A program made the translations under genes and the position numbers. A stretch of 6,496 nt of DNA from CAZUSO01 sp964622775 (GTDB taxonomy: Bacteria > Bacteroidota > Bacteroidia > Chitinophagales > Chitinophagaceae), in NCBI GenBank assembly GCA_964622775.1, contig CAZUSO010000103.1:1-6496 (forward strand), in the 5' to 3' direction. Shown here in pieces: positions 1 through 6,370 of this stretch. Within the stretch, counting starts at the first letter, position 1, and the number at the start of each line of letters is the position of its first letter. The notes under the pieces were generated by a model. It searched no databases, had not been told where the DNA came from, and worked only from the letters and a program-made list of their open reading frames with translations.

Positions 1-49
1 AATTTGGAACCTTACCTACACTATTATCTTCTTTTTTTATCTCGGTCAT
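1..49 (-). CDS. hsdS: Type I restriction-modification specificity subunit HsdS, N-terminal end only (partial)
   Basis: Reading the minus strand from an ATG at 49, the frame stays open to the window edge and gives 16 residues, MTEIKKEDNSVGKVPN. Many HsdS proteins, especially in Bacteroidetes and Firmicutes, begin with a short polar leader followed by a VPNLRFPxF motif. The visible K-V-P-N, with a following codon beginning with T (compatible with Leu), fits that start. The ATG lies 34 bp after the dinD stop, on the same strand as hsdM and dinD, which is where a specificity subunit is expected. HsdS would carry two target-recognition domains and direct the HsdM methyltransferase to its DNA sequence. 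Seen: the start codon, open frame and KVPN. Inferred: the identity, since only the first residues are present. There is no strong Shine-Dalgarno site, only a weak AAGATAA. Another gene starting here cannot be excluded. Confidence 0.68.
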   Translation of the reverse strand, partial: MTEIKKEDNSVGKVPN

Positions 50-83
50 AAAATTATCTTAGCTATCAACATTCAGGATTTGC

Positions 84-920
84 CTATTTCCCTTTTTTAT
101 TTCCTTTTAAAAGTTTTTTCTCGTCACCATCTAATTTACGTTGCAGTTTTTTGACATCTTCGGCAGGTGGCAGGTTTTCCGGAACTATTCCTCGTTTGGT
201 AAGCATATCCCGAACTGCCTGATTATTATCTATATGTTCCTTCTCAATTTTATTCTGACCTTTCAAATCTTTAGTTTGCACATTCAAGCCGGTCATTTCA
301 GCGGCTAAGTCTTTGGCTTTTATACTGATGGTCGGGAGAAAATCTGCTACCGGTCTGCTTGCAGGAACACCCATTTTCTTTTTCAGCGTTTGCGTATTCA
401 GCCTAAACAAAGCCTGGTCGCCCTTGCTTCTGATAATCGCAAATCCCTGACTGTCCACGCCTCGTTCGTATAGAATACCGGAAAGTTGTTTTTCGGTTTG
501 GCTTAGTTTTTCTCTGGCTTTTACCCGTTCATATTCCAAAAGCCGTTGCTCAATCAACTCCGCTCTACGGGTTTGTACCGCAAAATAGTTTTGAGCAAAC
601 GCAATTTCCTGTTTTCGGCTATCACCATTTTGTGCAATTAAATAACAGGCATAACGAGTAAGTAAAATGTCATCTATCTCTTTTTCCGCACCTTTTGGCA
701 TCGGTATCGTTTTCCTGACGTCAGGAAAATGATAAGCAATTTCCTCACTTGCATTTTTGCAGGCATCTTTTGCTTTTTGGATTACTTTTTCAAAATTTTC
801 CCACTTGCTGTATCCTAACAAGGATTGCAAATCCCGTGCACTCCAGCATTCTACACCTTCCAATTCAGCTGCGGCATTTTCAAACTTTTCAAATAATTCC
901 TTTATTTCTTCCGATTTCAT
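84..920 (-). CDS. dinD: DinD-family DNA damage-inducible protein D
   Basis: A 278-residue protein, close to the roughly 274 residues of E. coli DinD. The family signature is visible: a BRO-N-like N-terminal segment with CWSARDLQSLLGYSKWENF (about 25-43), then DILLTRYACYLIAQNGD and RKQEIAFAQNYFAVQTR (about 84-118), followed by a charged helical stretch (about 119-150) and a Lys-rich tail. E. coli DinD is SOS-induced and is known to inhibit RecA-mediated strand exchange. It is presumably a cytoplasmic DNA-metabolism protein here. No signal peptide or membrane segment is visible. It starts 24 bp after the hsdM stop and ends 34 bp before the putative hsdS start, so co-transcription with hsdM is likely. 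I see no promoter or SOS-type operator in the 24-bp gap. The ATG at 920 was chosen because it fits the family length. The role inside an R-M operon is inference; it might modulate recombination or repair at DNA breaks made by the restriction enzyme. Confidence 0.9.
   Translation of the reverse strand: MKSEEIKELFEKFENAAAELEGVECWSARDLQSLLGYSKWENFEKVIQKAKDACKNASEEIAYHFPDVRKTIPMPKGAEKEIDDILLTRYACYLIAQNGDSRKQEIAFAQNYFAVQTRRAELIEQRLLEYERVKAREKLSQTEKQLSGILYERGVDSQGFAIIRSKGDQALFRLNTQTLKKKMGVPASRPVADFLPTISIKAKDLAAEMTGLNVQTKDLKGQNKIEKEHIDNNQAVRDMLTKRGIVPENLPPAEDVKKLQRKLDGDEKKLLKGNKKGK
710..729. repeat. Perfect 20-bp palindrome inside dinD
   Basis: The half-site TTTTCCTGAC is followed immediately by its exact reverse complement GTCAGGAAAA. 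On the minus strand it encodes the Phe-Pro-Asp-Val-Arg-Lys stretch around residues 65-70 of DinD. It could be a protein-binding site or simply a coincidence of coding. No function is claimed. Confidence 0.6.
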
Positions 921-944
921 AATCTATGAATTTTAAATTCACAA

Positions 945-2504
945 CTAAAAAACAAGCCCCAATTCCTTGAAATAAACATCAATCTCTCTGTCCAATTCAG
1001 CTCGCTTGGCTTCCAAAGATTTAATTTCCTGCATTACGGCTTGGATATCAATTTCTTCTTCGGCTTCAAACGTGTCAACATATCTGGGAATATTCAGGTT
1101 ATAATCATTCTCGGCAACTTCTTGTAAGGTAGCCAAATGACTGTATTTCTCAATTACTGTTCTGTTTCGATAGGTTTCCACAATCTTATCGATATGTGCT
1201 TCCCGCAACATATTTTGGTTCTTTACCTTTTCAAATTCCTTGCTGGCATCTATAAATAAGATATGTTCAGAATCTTCTTTACATTTTTTAAATACCAGAA
1301 TACAGGTCGGAATACTCGTTCCATAAAAAATATTGGCAGGTAATCCGATGACAGCATCCAAATAATTTTTCTGCTCAATCAGATATTTACGGATGTGTAG
1401 TTCTGCTGCTCCACGGAACAAAACACCGTGAGGCAGGACAATAGCCATTGTTCCATTTTCTGCCAAATGATAGAGCATATGTTGAACAAATGCAAAGTCA
1501 GCTTTGCTTGACGGAGCTAATTTTCCGTACTGGCTAAAACGATCATCATTCAAAAATAAAGGATTGGCACTCCATTTAGCTGAAAAAGGAGGGTTTGCTA
1601 TAATCGCATCAAACGGCATATCGTTCAAATGCTGTGGATGTTCCAGGGTATCTTCCTGCTTAATATCGAACTGCCGGTAATGCACTCCGTGCAATATCAT
1701 ATTCATCCGGGCAAGATTGTATGTCGTACGGTTCATTTCCTGACCGTAGAAATTATTGACGTCTTTTACTTCTCTTGCCACACGCAATAGTAATGATCCG
1801 GAACCACAAGTTGGGTCATATACCGATTTCAATCTGTTCTTACCCGTAGTAACAATTTTTGCAAGAATTTTTGAGACCTCCTGAGGTGTATAAAACTCAC
1901 CTGCCTTTTTTCCTGCACCGCTGGCAAACTGACCAATCAGATATTCATACGCATCGCCCAATACATCAAGTTCGGTATGCTCTAATTTGAAGTCAATTTC
2001 ATCCAAATGCACCAATACTTTTACGATAATAGCATTTCTTGCTTCCGCAGATTTACCCAATTTAGTACTGTTGAGATCCATATCTTCAAACAGGTTATCA
2101 AAGTCTTCTTCACTTTGCGTTCCCATTGTACTCAACTGGATATTAGTCAGGATTTTTTGTAAATCTTCTAATATGAATGTGTTGGTGTCGCTATTACCTC
2201 GTTTAGCTATTTCACTAAATAATTCAGAAGGCTTTAGAAAATACCCCAAAGTTTCCAGAGCTTCTTCTCTAATAGCTTCAATGTATTCTAAACCTTCAGG
2301 AGTGTCTTCTTTTATGTCTCTGAATTGAATATTGTCTTGTTGCAAAATGGAATTGGCATAAATTTCCATTTTTTCGGCCAGGTATTTATAAAAAATAAAT
2401 CCCAAAATATAATCCCGGAATTCATCAGCATTCATTTTGCCTCGTAACGTATTGGCTATGTTCCAGAGCTGTTGCTCTAATATTTTCTTTTGTTCTTCTG
2501 ACAT
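945..2504 (-). CDS. hsdM: Type I restriction-modification system methyltransferase subunit HsdM (N6-adenine)
   Basis: A 519-residue protein, normal for HsdM. The N-terminal helical HsdM domain (about 8-150) begins with LEQQLWNIANTLRGKM. It is followed by the N6-adenine methyltransferase domain (about 165-470), which contains GEFYTPQEV (202-210), the S-adenosylmethionine-binding motif I DPTCGSGSLLL (230-240) and the catalytic motif IV NPPF (304-307). The C-terminal tail (about 482-512) is a charged, coiled-coil-like helix that usually contacts HsdS. The enzyme transfers a methyl group from SAM to adenine in the HsdS-specified site, as an M2S complex or with HsdR as R2M2S. All key motifs are intact, so it should be active. 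It is the first gene of a leftward operon hsdM-dinD-hsdS. The ATG at 2504 gives the usual MSEEQ-type start. The upstream DNA (2505-2614) shows no clear TTTG/TAnnTTTG promoter and abuts an IS remnant. No hsdR is seen in the window. Confidence 0.97.
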   Translation of the reverse strand: MSEEQKKILEQQLWNIANTLRGKMNADEFRDYILGFIFYKYLAEKMEIYANSILQQDNIQFRDIKEDTPEGLEYIEAIREEALETLGYFLKPSELFSEIAKRGNSDTNTFILEDLQKILTNIQLSTMGTQSEEDFDNLFEDMDLNSTKLGKSAEARNAIIVKVLVHLDEIDFKLEHTELDVLGDAYEYLIGQFASGAGKKAGEFYTPQEVSKILAKIVTTGKNRLKSVYDPTCGSGSLLLRVAREVKDVNNFYGQEMNRTTYNLARMNMILHGVHYRQFDIKQEDTLEHPQHLNDMPFDAIIANPPFSAKWSANPLFLNDDRFSQYGKLAPSSKADFAFVQHMLYHLAENGTMAIVLPHGVLFRGAAELHIRKYLIEQKNYLDAVIGLPANIFYGTSIPTCILVFKKCKEDSEHILFIDASKEFEKVKNQNMLREAHIDKIVETYRNRTVIEKYSHLATLQEVAENDYNLNIPRYVDTFEAEEEIDIQAVMQEIKSLEAKRAELDREIDVYFKELGLVF

Positions 2505-2614
2505 TGAAGTAAGCGTTATTTAATTAGGGGTTTTTAATCCTTAAGAATCCACTAAAATAGTAAACTTCTAGCTTCTAAACATTATGCTTGTTATAAACCC
2601 AGGGCTGTTCAATT

Positions 2615-2851
2615 CTAAATTATGTGTGGATAACTATATAGCCTGCTCCATTTCTGCGAAAATCCATATAGTTGGTCTTTTATATTTTGCAGATTATTTT
2701 TCCTTAAAATGTTGAGGACGAAGCTTCTCAGGACAGAGAAGTTAAATGGCGCTTTTCTGATTCTATGCGCATCTTCTAAAAGGCTTACATCGCGTACATG
2801 ATGGTGTAGATTTTCTATTTTCCAATGATTTTTTACTATTAAATGGAACTG
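2615..2851 (-). pseudogene. C-terminal remnant of an ISAs1-family transposase
   Basis: Minus-strand translation from about 2842 to a TAG at 2617-2615 gives roughly 75 residues matching the end of ISAs1-family (H-repeat-like, DDE) transposases. It contains NHWKIENLHHHVRDV, then LEDAHRIRKAP, then VLRSFVLNILRKN, and ends in a short LY-rich tail. The HW-IEN motif near the final catalytic Glu, followed by the HHVRDV / EDA-RIR / LR-F-LN-LR series, is characteristic of this family. The frame runs into a stop at 2854-2852 and no upstream transposase sequence follows, so at least three quarters of the gene (usually about 370 residues) is missing. It is inactive. Just past the stop, CAGGGCTGTTC at 2600-2610 could be the outer end of the old IS; that is a guess. 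The remnant separates the hsdM promoter region from the secreted-protein gene and indicates past IS activity beside the R-M locus. Confidence 0.82.
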
Positions 2852-2862
2852 TTAAACACAAA

Positions 2863-2906
2863 ATTACTCCGCGTAACACCGATACATCGGTGCAAATCTG
2901 TGTAAT
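2863..2906. repeat. REP-like imperfect palindrome
   Basis: A perfect inner stem CACCGAT / ATCGGTG (2877-2892, 2-base centre) is framed at exactly symmetric distance by ATTAC (2863-2867) and GTAAT (2902-2906). An 8-bp direct repeat GTTAAACA lies outside it at 2851-2858 and 2917-2924. The AATCTGTGTAATC-type wording resembles dispersed intergenic palindromes common in Bacteroidetes genomes; that resemblance is from memory. No coding potential is seen across it. Confidence 0.5.
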
Positions 2907-2921
2907 CAGCGAATAAGTTAA

Positions 2922-3056
2922 ACAGAGCAATTATCCTGGCAGCCATATTGTGATCTCCTGCATATTTTCCCTGCAATGAGCAGCAGTCATCCTATTGAAC
3001 AGCAGACCGACCTACAGCATGACATAGTACGCGTAATTAAACAACTGGAACAATAA
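2922..3056 (+). other. Short open frame of unknown meaning, possibly a gene tail
   Basis: Plus-strand frame open from a TAA at 2919-2921 to a TAA at 3054-3056. An ATG at 2976 would give a 26-residue peptide, MSSSHPIEQQTDLQHDIVRV plus six more residues. The amphipathic, protein-like end (DIVRVIKQLEQ) suggests the C-terminus of a decayed gene rather than a real small gene. I do not recognise it. The rest of the gap, 3057-3142, shows no feature. Confidence 0.2.
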
Positions 3057-3161
3057 TGCAACACCTGATACAATACCCTGTTTTCTACATGAAGGTAATC
3101 AACTTGAAGAGAATAATGACTGCAACGTTGCGTATTGTGCTAAAATACCCTCCTGATGGTA

Positions 3162-3192
3162 TTTGTGGTGGCAAAGCGGGAGGATACCTTTG
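3162..3192 (+). promoter_or_regulatory. Bacteroidetes-type promoter for the LamG/T9SS gene
   Basis: TTTG at 3162-3165 (-33 element), a 19-bp spacer, then TACCTTTG at 3185-3192. This is an exact match to the Bacteroidetes -7 consensus TAnnTTTG at normal spacing. Transcription would start near 3199, leaving an AT-rich leader of about 18 nt before the ATG at 3217 without a Shine-Dalgarno site, as is usual in this phylum. The promoter lies inside the possible upstream extension of the reading frame (TTG at 3163), which argues for the ATG at 3217 as the true start. An inverted repeat AAATACC (3143-3149) / GGTATTT (3158-3164) overlaps the -33 element and might be an operator. Confidence 0.75.
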
Positions 3193-3216
3193 CGCATCTA
3201 TAAAATAAACGTATTA

Positions 3217-5760
3217 ATGAAAAAATTTCCCGCTTTTACCAGTCTGCTCTTTCTTATCATTTCATTGGGTTACAACGCTGCACTGGCACAACCTACTTCC
3301 TGCTATGAAACTTTTGACGGCACATACAGCTATATTGGCATTGGCAGTATGGGTGCAAGGCCCACAGAAGGCAGCATTGCTTTTTACGTGAAAGCACCGG
3401 CTTTGGCAAGCTATCCCAATGTGTTAAGCACCGGAGGTAATTATGATGGCGATGCTTCGGGAAACAGGTGCATCAGGTTTGAACTTTATGCTGACGGCAG
3501 ATTGACGTTTTTATCTGGAACTGATGGAGCAGTTGGACTTTCGGATATTACCTATGCTACCATTACAAATAGTTTTTCAGTAGATACCTGGCATCAAATT
3601 GTGGTTACCTGGAACAGTAATGCCAATACAATGGTGGGCTATTACGATGGCGCTTTAGCTTTTAATATTACATGTACTACCTGGCCCACTAATTTTAATA
3701 ATGTAAGAATTGGTGATGGCTATGATCAAGTCAGAAAATGGAACGGCAATATTGACGATGTAAGTTTTTGGTCAAAACAATTAAGTCCCTCAGAAATAAA
3801 CGGGCTGATTGCCGGAAATATTAATACCAGCGACCCCGCATTAACGGCCTATTACGATTTTGAAGGCATTACTGCCAATGGTGATGGAGAAACAGTGCTG
3901 AATAAATCTGCTGCCACCGCAGGAAGCTACAATGGTATCACCATGGGCAACACCTGCTTTCCTGAAAACTCCTGTGCTGTTATTAACTGTAATATGATGT
4001 TGTGGCTCAAAGCAGATGAAGGTGTGTATAGTGATGCCGGCATTACTCCTGCTATAAATGGCGAAGGCGTGGCACGATGGAACGACCAAAGCGGCAGCGG
4101 CAATCACATGCACCAGGATAATGCAGCGCAGCAGCCGGAGTTTCTTACTAATGCCACCAACGGTGTAGCCGCACTCGGATTTAACGGTGCACAGGTGATG
4201 AGTACGCTGGAAGCGATAAACTGGCAAAATACAACACAGCATGACATTTTCATTGTTTGTAAAAATGTGTCGCCCGATGCCATGCTGATGGAGAGTAGCC
4301 AGGATGCGAATGTCAATAACGGCTCATTTTACGTGGTGGATAATTACACGGCTGCTGCAAACGGCGTATCTGCCGCCCTGAAGGATAACAGCGGCAATCT
4401 CAGGATATTCAAAAACACAGATGGTTTTATTCCCTGTACCAAAATTTACCAGGTAACATTTGATATGAGCCAGGCCGGCACTGACGCCATTAAGATAAAA
4501 CTGAATAACAGCTTGCTGACTGATAATACCGGCTATAATGTAGGCAGCCCTTCTAACGGAATAGCCAACCATAATTTGTACATCGGGAGCACGGGGGTAA
4601 ATACCTACGGCATGACGGGCAACATTTCCGAAATAATTGCCTACAGCAGAAAGCTCAATACTGTGGAGGCTGCGGCGGTGTATAGTTACTTAGATCAAAA
4701 ATATTTCAGCGGTGGCGGAGTAATGCAGTTCTCTTCCCTGCCCGCCACATCTGCAACCGGAGGTAATGCCATTCTCGATGATGCCACCTGGAAACATAGC
4801 TACAATACCTCAGCGCCGGGTGAGATCATCGCTTCAGTGAAAGATAACTGTATGGACCTGGGAGCAAGAACAGACAGCGTATATGTGGATGCCACGGCCA
4901 CATTACAGGAAGGCGCTTATATGACCATGCGCAGACACTATACCATCAGCCCCACTTTGAATCCTCCCGGCGCAAAACGCGTACGCCTGTATTATTCCGA
5001 TACCGACTTCGCCGATCTGCAAAGCAGGTACGATGGTCTTACTGATGCCGCACAACTATCGGTTATCCAGTATGACGGTGCGGATGAAGATGGTATATTT
5101 AGTTCCACAGAAGGCTCGCTCATTTTTATTGCTCCGGCCCAGATTACTACCGGCACTGCATTCGGGCAGCACTACCTGGAGTTTGAAGTGAGCAGTTTCA
5201 GTGAGTTCTGGATCTATGCCGATAACGTCCCGCTGCCGCTTGGCCTGCTTTCTTTTACGGCTACCAAGAAGCAAGACACGGTGAGCATTGAATGGCAGAC
5301 AATCCGTGAAGAAAATGTACAAGGTTTTGAAGTAGAGCGCAGCACCGATGCACGACATTTTGAAACCATCATGACCATAGCAGCAGCTAAAAACGGCGGT
5401 GCACAGCAATACCGGCAATGGGATCACAAGGCGGCGCACCTGAACGTACCTGCCGTTTACTATCGGCTGAAGCAAATTGACCAGGATGATAAGTTTGTCT
5501 ATAGTGCTATTGCTACCGTGAACTTCAGTCAGCAACACCAGGTACGTATTATCCCCAACCCTGCGAAGGGCAGTATCACTTTAGCTGGTGCGGAAAACTA
5601 CGACGCAATCGGTGTATTTGATATGGCCGGTAAAAGCCTTGGGTTACTGCACGGTAATGCGAAGCATATATATGATATCAGTCATTTGCAGCCAGGTGTT
5701 TACTTCCTGAAATTCGTAAATGCGCAGGGACAAACGGTGCAGAAGCTGGTGGTGAGATAA
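3217..5760 (+). CDS. Secreted LamG-domain protein with type IX secretion (Por) C-terminal sorting domain
   Basis: An 847-residue protein. A Sec signal peptide (1-24, MKKFPAFTSLLFLII... ending ALA before Gln25) is followed by a first LamG/concanavalin-like domain (about 29-217), with WHQIVVTWNS, YYDGALAF and the closing LTAYYDFEG. A second concanavalin-like domain (about 259-498) has MLWLKADEGV, WNDQSGSGNHM and ISEIIAYSRKL. A linker region (about 505-668) ends in the FSEFWIY motif typical of T9SS cargo. A fibronectin-III-like segment (about 672-770) has IEWQTIREENVQGFEVERS and YYRLKQID. Last is a type A sorting domain (about 776-847) with PNP at 780-782 and GVYFLKF, ending KLVVR. The protein is probably exported by Sec, moved across the outer membrane by T9SS and anchored at the cell surface or released. 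LamG folds usually bind carbohydrate or protein; no catalytic motif is seen, so adhesion or polysaccharide binding is an inference. The frame also runs upstream to a TTG at 3163, but the ATG at 3217 sits directly before the signal peptide and after the promoter. It appears to be transcribed alone. Confidence 0.93.
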   Translation: MKKFPAFTSLLFLIISLGYNAALAQPTSCYETFDGTYSYIGIGSMGARPTEGSIAFYVKAPALASYPNVLSTGGNYDGDASGNRCIRFELYADGRLTFLSGTDGAVGLSDITYATITNSFSVDTWHQIVVTWNSNANTMVGYYDGALAFNITCTTWPTNFNNVRIGDGYDQVRKWNGNIDDVSFWSKQLSPSEINGLIAGNINTSDPALTAYYDFEGITANGDGETVLNKSAATAGSYNGITMGNTCFPENSCAVINCNMMLWLKADEGVYSDAGITPAINGEGVARWNDQSGSGNHMHQDNAAQQPEFLTNATNGVAALGFNGAQVMSTLEAINWQNTTQHDIFIVCKNVSPDAMLMESSQDANVNNGSFYVVDNYTAAANGVSAALKDNSGNLRIFKNTDGFIPCTKIYQVTFDMSQAGTDAIKIKLNNSLLTDNTGYNVGSPSNGIANHNLYIGSTGVNTYGMTGNISEIIAYSRKLNTVEAAAVYSYLDQKYFSGGGVMQFSSLPATSATGGNAILDDATWKHSYNTSAPGEIIASVKDNCMDLGARTDSVYVDATATLQEGAYMTMRRHYTISPTLNPPGAKRVRLYYSDTDFADLQSRYDGLTDAAQLSVIQYDGADEDGIFSSTEGSLIFIAPAQITTGTAFGQHYLEFEVSSFSEFWIYADNVPLPLGLLSFTATKKQDTVSIEWQTIREENVQGFEVERSTDARHFETIMTIAAAKNGGAQQYRQWDHKAAHLNVPAVYYRLKQIDQDDKFVYSAIATVNFSQQHQVRIIPNPAKGSITLAGAENYDAIGVFDMAGKSLGLLHGNAKHIYDISHLQPGVYFLKFVNAQGQTVQKLVVR

Positions 5761-5787
5761 TGCATTGCCGGAAAGGGAATGATATGG

Positions 5788-5824
5788 ACAGCGTCCGGCT
5801 TTCGCCGGGCGCTGTGTGCGTTTT
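5788..5824 (+). terminator. Probable intrinsic terminator of the LamG/T9SS gene
   Basis: A GC-rich hairpin 27 bp after the stop codon. ACAGCGTCCGGC (5788-5799) pairs with GCCGGGCGCTGT (5804-5815) over 12 bp with one G-U pair and a TTTC loop. The T run (5821-5824) is short and displaced by five bases, so termination may be imperfect. A second small stem, CGCGAA / TTCGCG, follows at 5827-5841. Confidence 0.6.
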
Positions 5825-5874
5825 GGCGCGAAATATTCGCGGTCAGTTTATGGGGATTTTACTGAATAATATGA

Positions 5875-6060
5875 TTTATAAATGACTTTGTTGCAACAAG
5901 TATATGGTTGATTTTCAATATAGCAATTCCAGTATTAAATATTATAAATTTACATAATAATAAGTGTCGATGCGAGTTTGAGATAAGGGCGTTATTTTTA
6001 TCAACATTATCAATTGTTTGATTTTAAGTCATTTGCTGCTGCAACAAAGTCTTTATAAAT
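5875..6060. repeat. Inverted-repeat-bounded segment, MITE-like
   Basis: The left end (5875-5895, TTTATAAATGACTTTGTTGC and one more A) and the reverse complement of the right end (6040-6059) are identical except for one extra T in the left copy. A second partial copy of the same motif, AAGTCATTT at 6026-6034, matches left-end bases 5880-5888 in inverted orientation. The AT-rich interior of about 145 bp has no gene. The 10-bp sequence AATAATATGA immediately precedes the left end (5865-5874) and recurs at 6073-6082, 13 bases beyond the right end. This may be a target-site duplication, or chance in AT-rich DNA. It could be a non-autonomous transposable element or a solo pair of IS ends; I cannot assign a family. 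Confidence 0.5.
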
Positions 6061-6072
6061 TGATAATAGTCC

Positions 6073-6090
6073 AATAATATGAATATTATT
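6073..6090. repeat. AT-rich hairpin
   Basis: AATAATAT (6073-6080) and ATATTATT (6083-6090) are perfect reverse complements around a GA centre. It lies six bases left of the 24-bp palindrome and overlaps the right copy of the 10-bp direct repeat described for the MITE-like segment. Confidence 0.5.
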
Positions 6091-6096
6091 TCTCGT

Positions 6097-6156
6097 AGCC
6101 CACGGTTTAAACCGTGGGCTGGCAATCACTAAATTTTGAATGGATTTATATCCATT
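6097..6156. repeat. REP-like element: perfect 24-bp palindrome plus a second hairpin
   Basis: AGCCCACGGTTT (6097-6108) is followed directly by its exact reverse complement (6109-6120). Eighteen bases later, AATGGAT (6139-6145) and ATCCATT (6150-6156) form a 7-bp stem with a TTAT loop. GCCCACGGTTT...AAACCGTGGGC palindromes occur as dispersed repeats in many Bacteroidetes genomes and are the kind of sequence mobilised by IS200-like Y1 (REP-associated) transposases. That family link is from general knowledge and no such transposase is in the window. The stem could also act as a bidirectional transcription stop, but it lacks a clean T run. Confidence 0.65.
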
Positions 6157-6162
6157 TTCTAC

Positions 6163-6328
6163 TTATCTGCCCCATTCCGATGCCGGAATTTCGTCCTAGA
6201 TTTTCGGAATCTGCTCCTGTTCATCCGTAAAGCTGCCCGGGTGTTGATTCCTTGCAGGGGAACCGACATTGTCTGCTTCATACTGTTTGCGCTGTTCCTC
6301 AATTACGCTGTACGCTCTGTGTGAAAAA
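6163..6328 (-). pseudogene. Probable gene remnant with an in-frame stop, unknown product
   Basis: Minus-strand translation gives a protein-like, Glu/Gln/Asp-rich stretch: AYSVIEEQRKQYEADN, then GSPARNQHPGSF and TDEQEQIPKI. It is interrupted by TAG at 6198-6196 and continues in the same frame as DEIPASEWGR to TAA at 6165-6163. A single G-to-T change in a GAG codon would explain the stop and restore IPKIEDEIPASEWGR. The same frame is open upstream to an ATG at 6480, but that upstream part does not look coding and overlaps a better frame. I do not recognise the family. It lies just downstream of the partial gene entering from the right edge and may be a decayed neighbour of it. An overlapping frame giving a 40-residue basic peptide from an ATG near 6295 is less convincing. 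Confidence 0.35.
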
Positions 6329-6370
6329 GGGGCTATAGAAGAAATACAATTTAAATAAGGTTTGTAGCAG

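Noticed and set aside
1987..2328. Plus-strand 113-codon open frame
   Set aside because: It lies wholly antisense to the well-supported hsdM and has a Ser/Leu-rich shadow composition with no recognisable motif.
2505..2614. Promoter for hsdM
   Set aside because: Only partial matches to TAnnTTTG are found on the minus strand and none is paired with a TTTG at proper spacing.
3122..3131. 10-bp palindrome GCAACGTTGC
   Set aside because: Short enough to be expected by chance and not placed symmetrically to the promoter.
3163..3216. TTG at 3163 as start of the secreted protein
   Set aside because: It would put the start inside the promoter and add 18 residues before a typical signal peptide.
3841..5538. 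Four minus-strand open frames (3841-4242, 4104-4316, 4324-4572, 5056-5538)
   Set aside because: All are antisense to the LamG/T9SS gene, overlap each other in part, are rich in Cys, His and Ile, and match no family.
5875..6156. CRISPR array
   Set aside because: The repeats are inverted, differ from each other and are not regularly spaced; no cas gene is present.
6136..6324. Plus-strand 62-codon frame
   Set aside because: It starts inside the REP-like hairpin, is antisense to the better-looking minus-strand remnant, and has no promoter or family motif.
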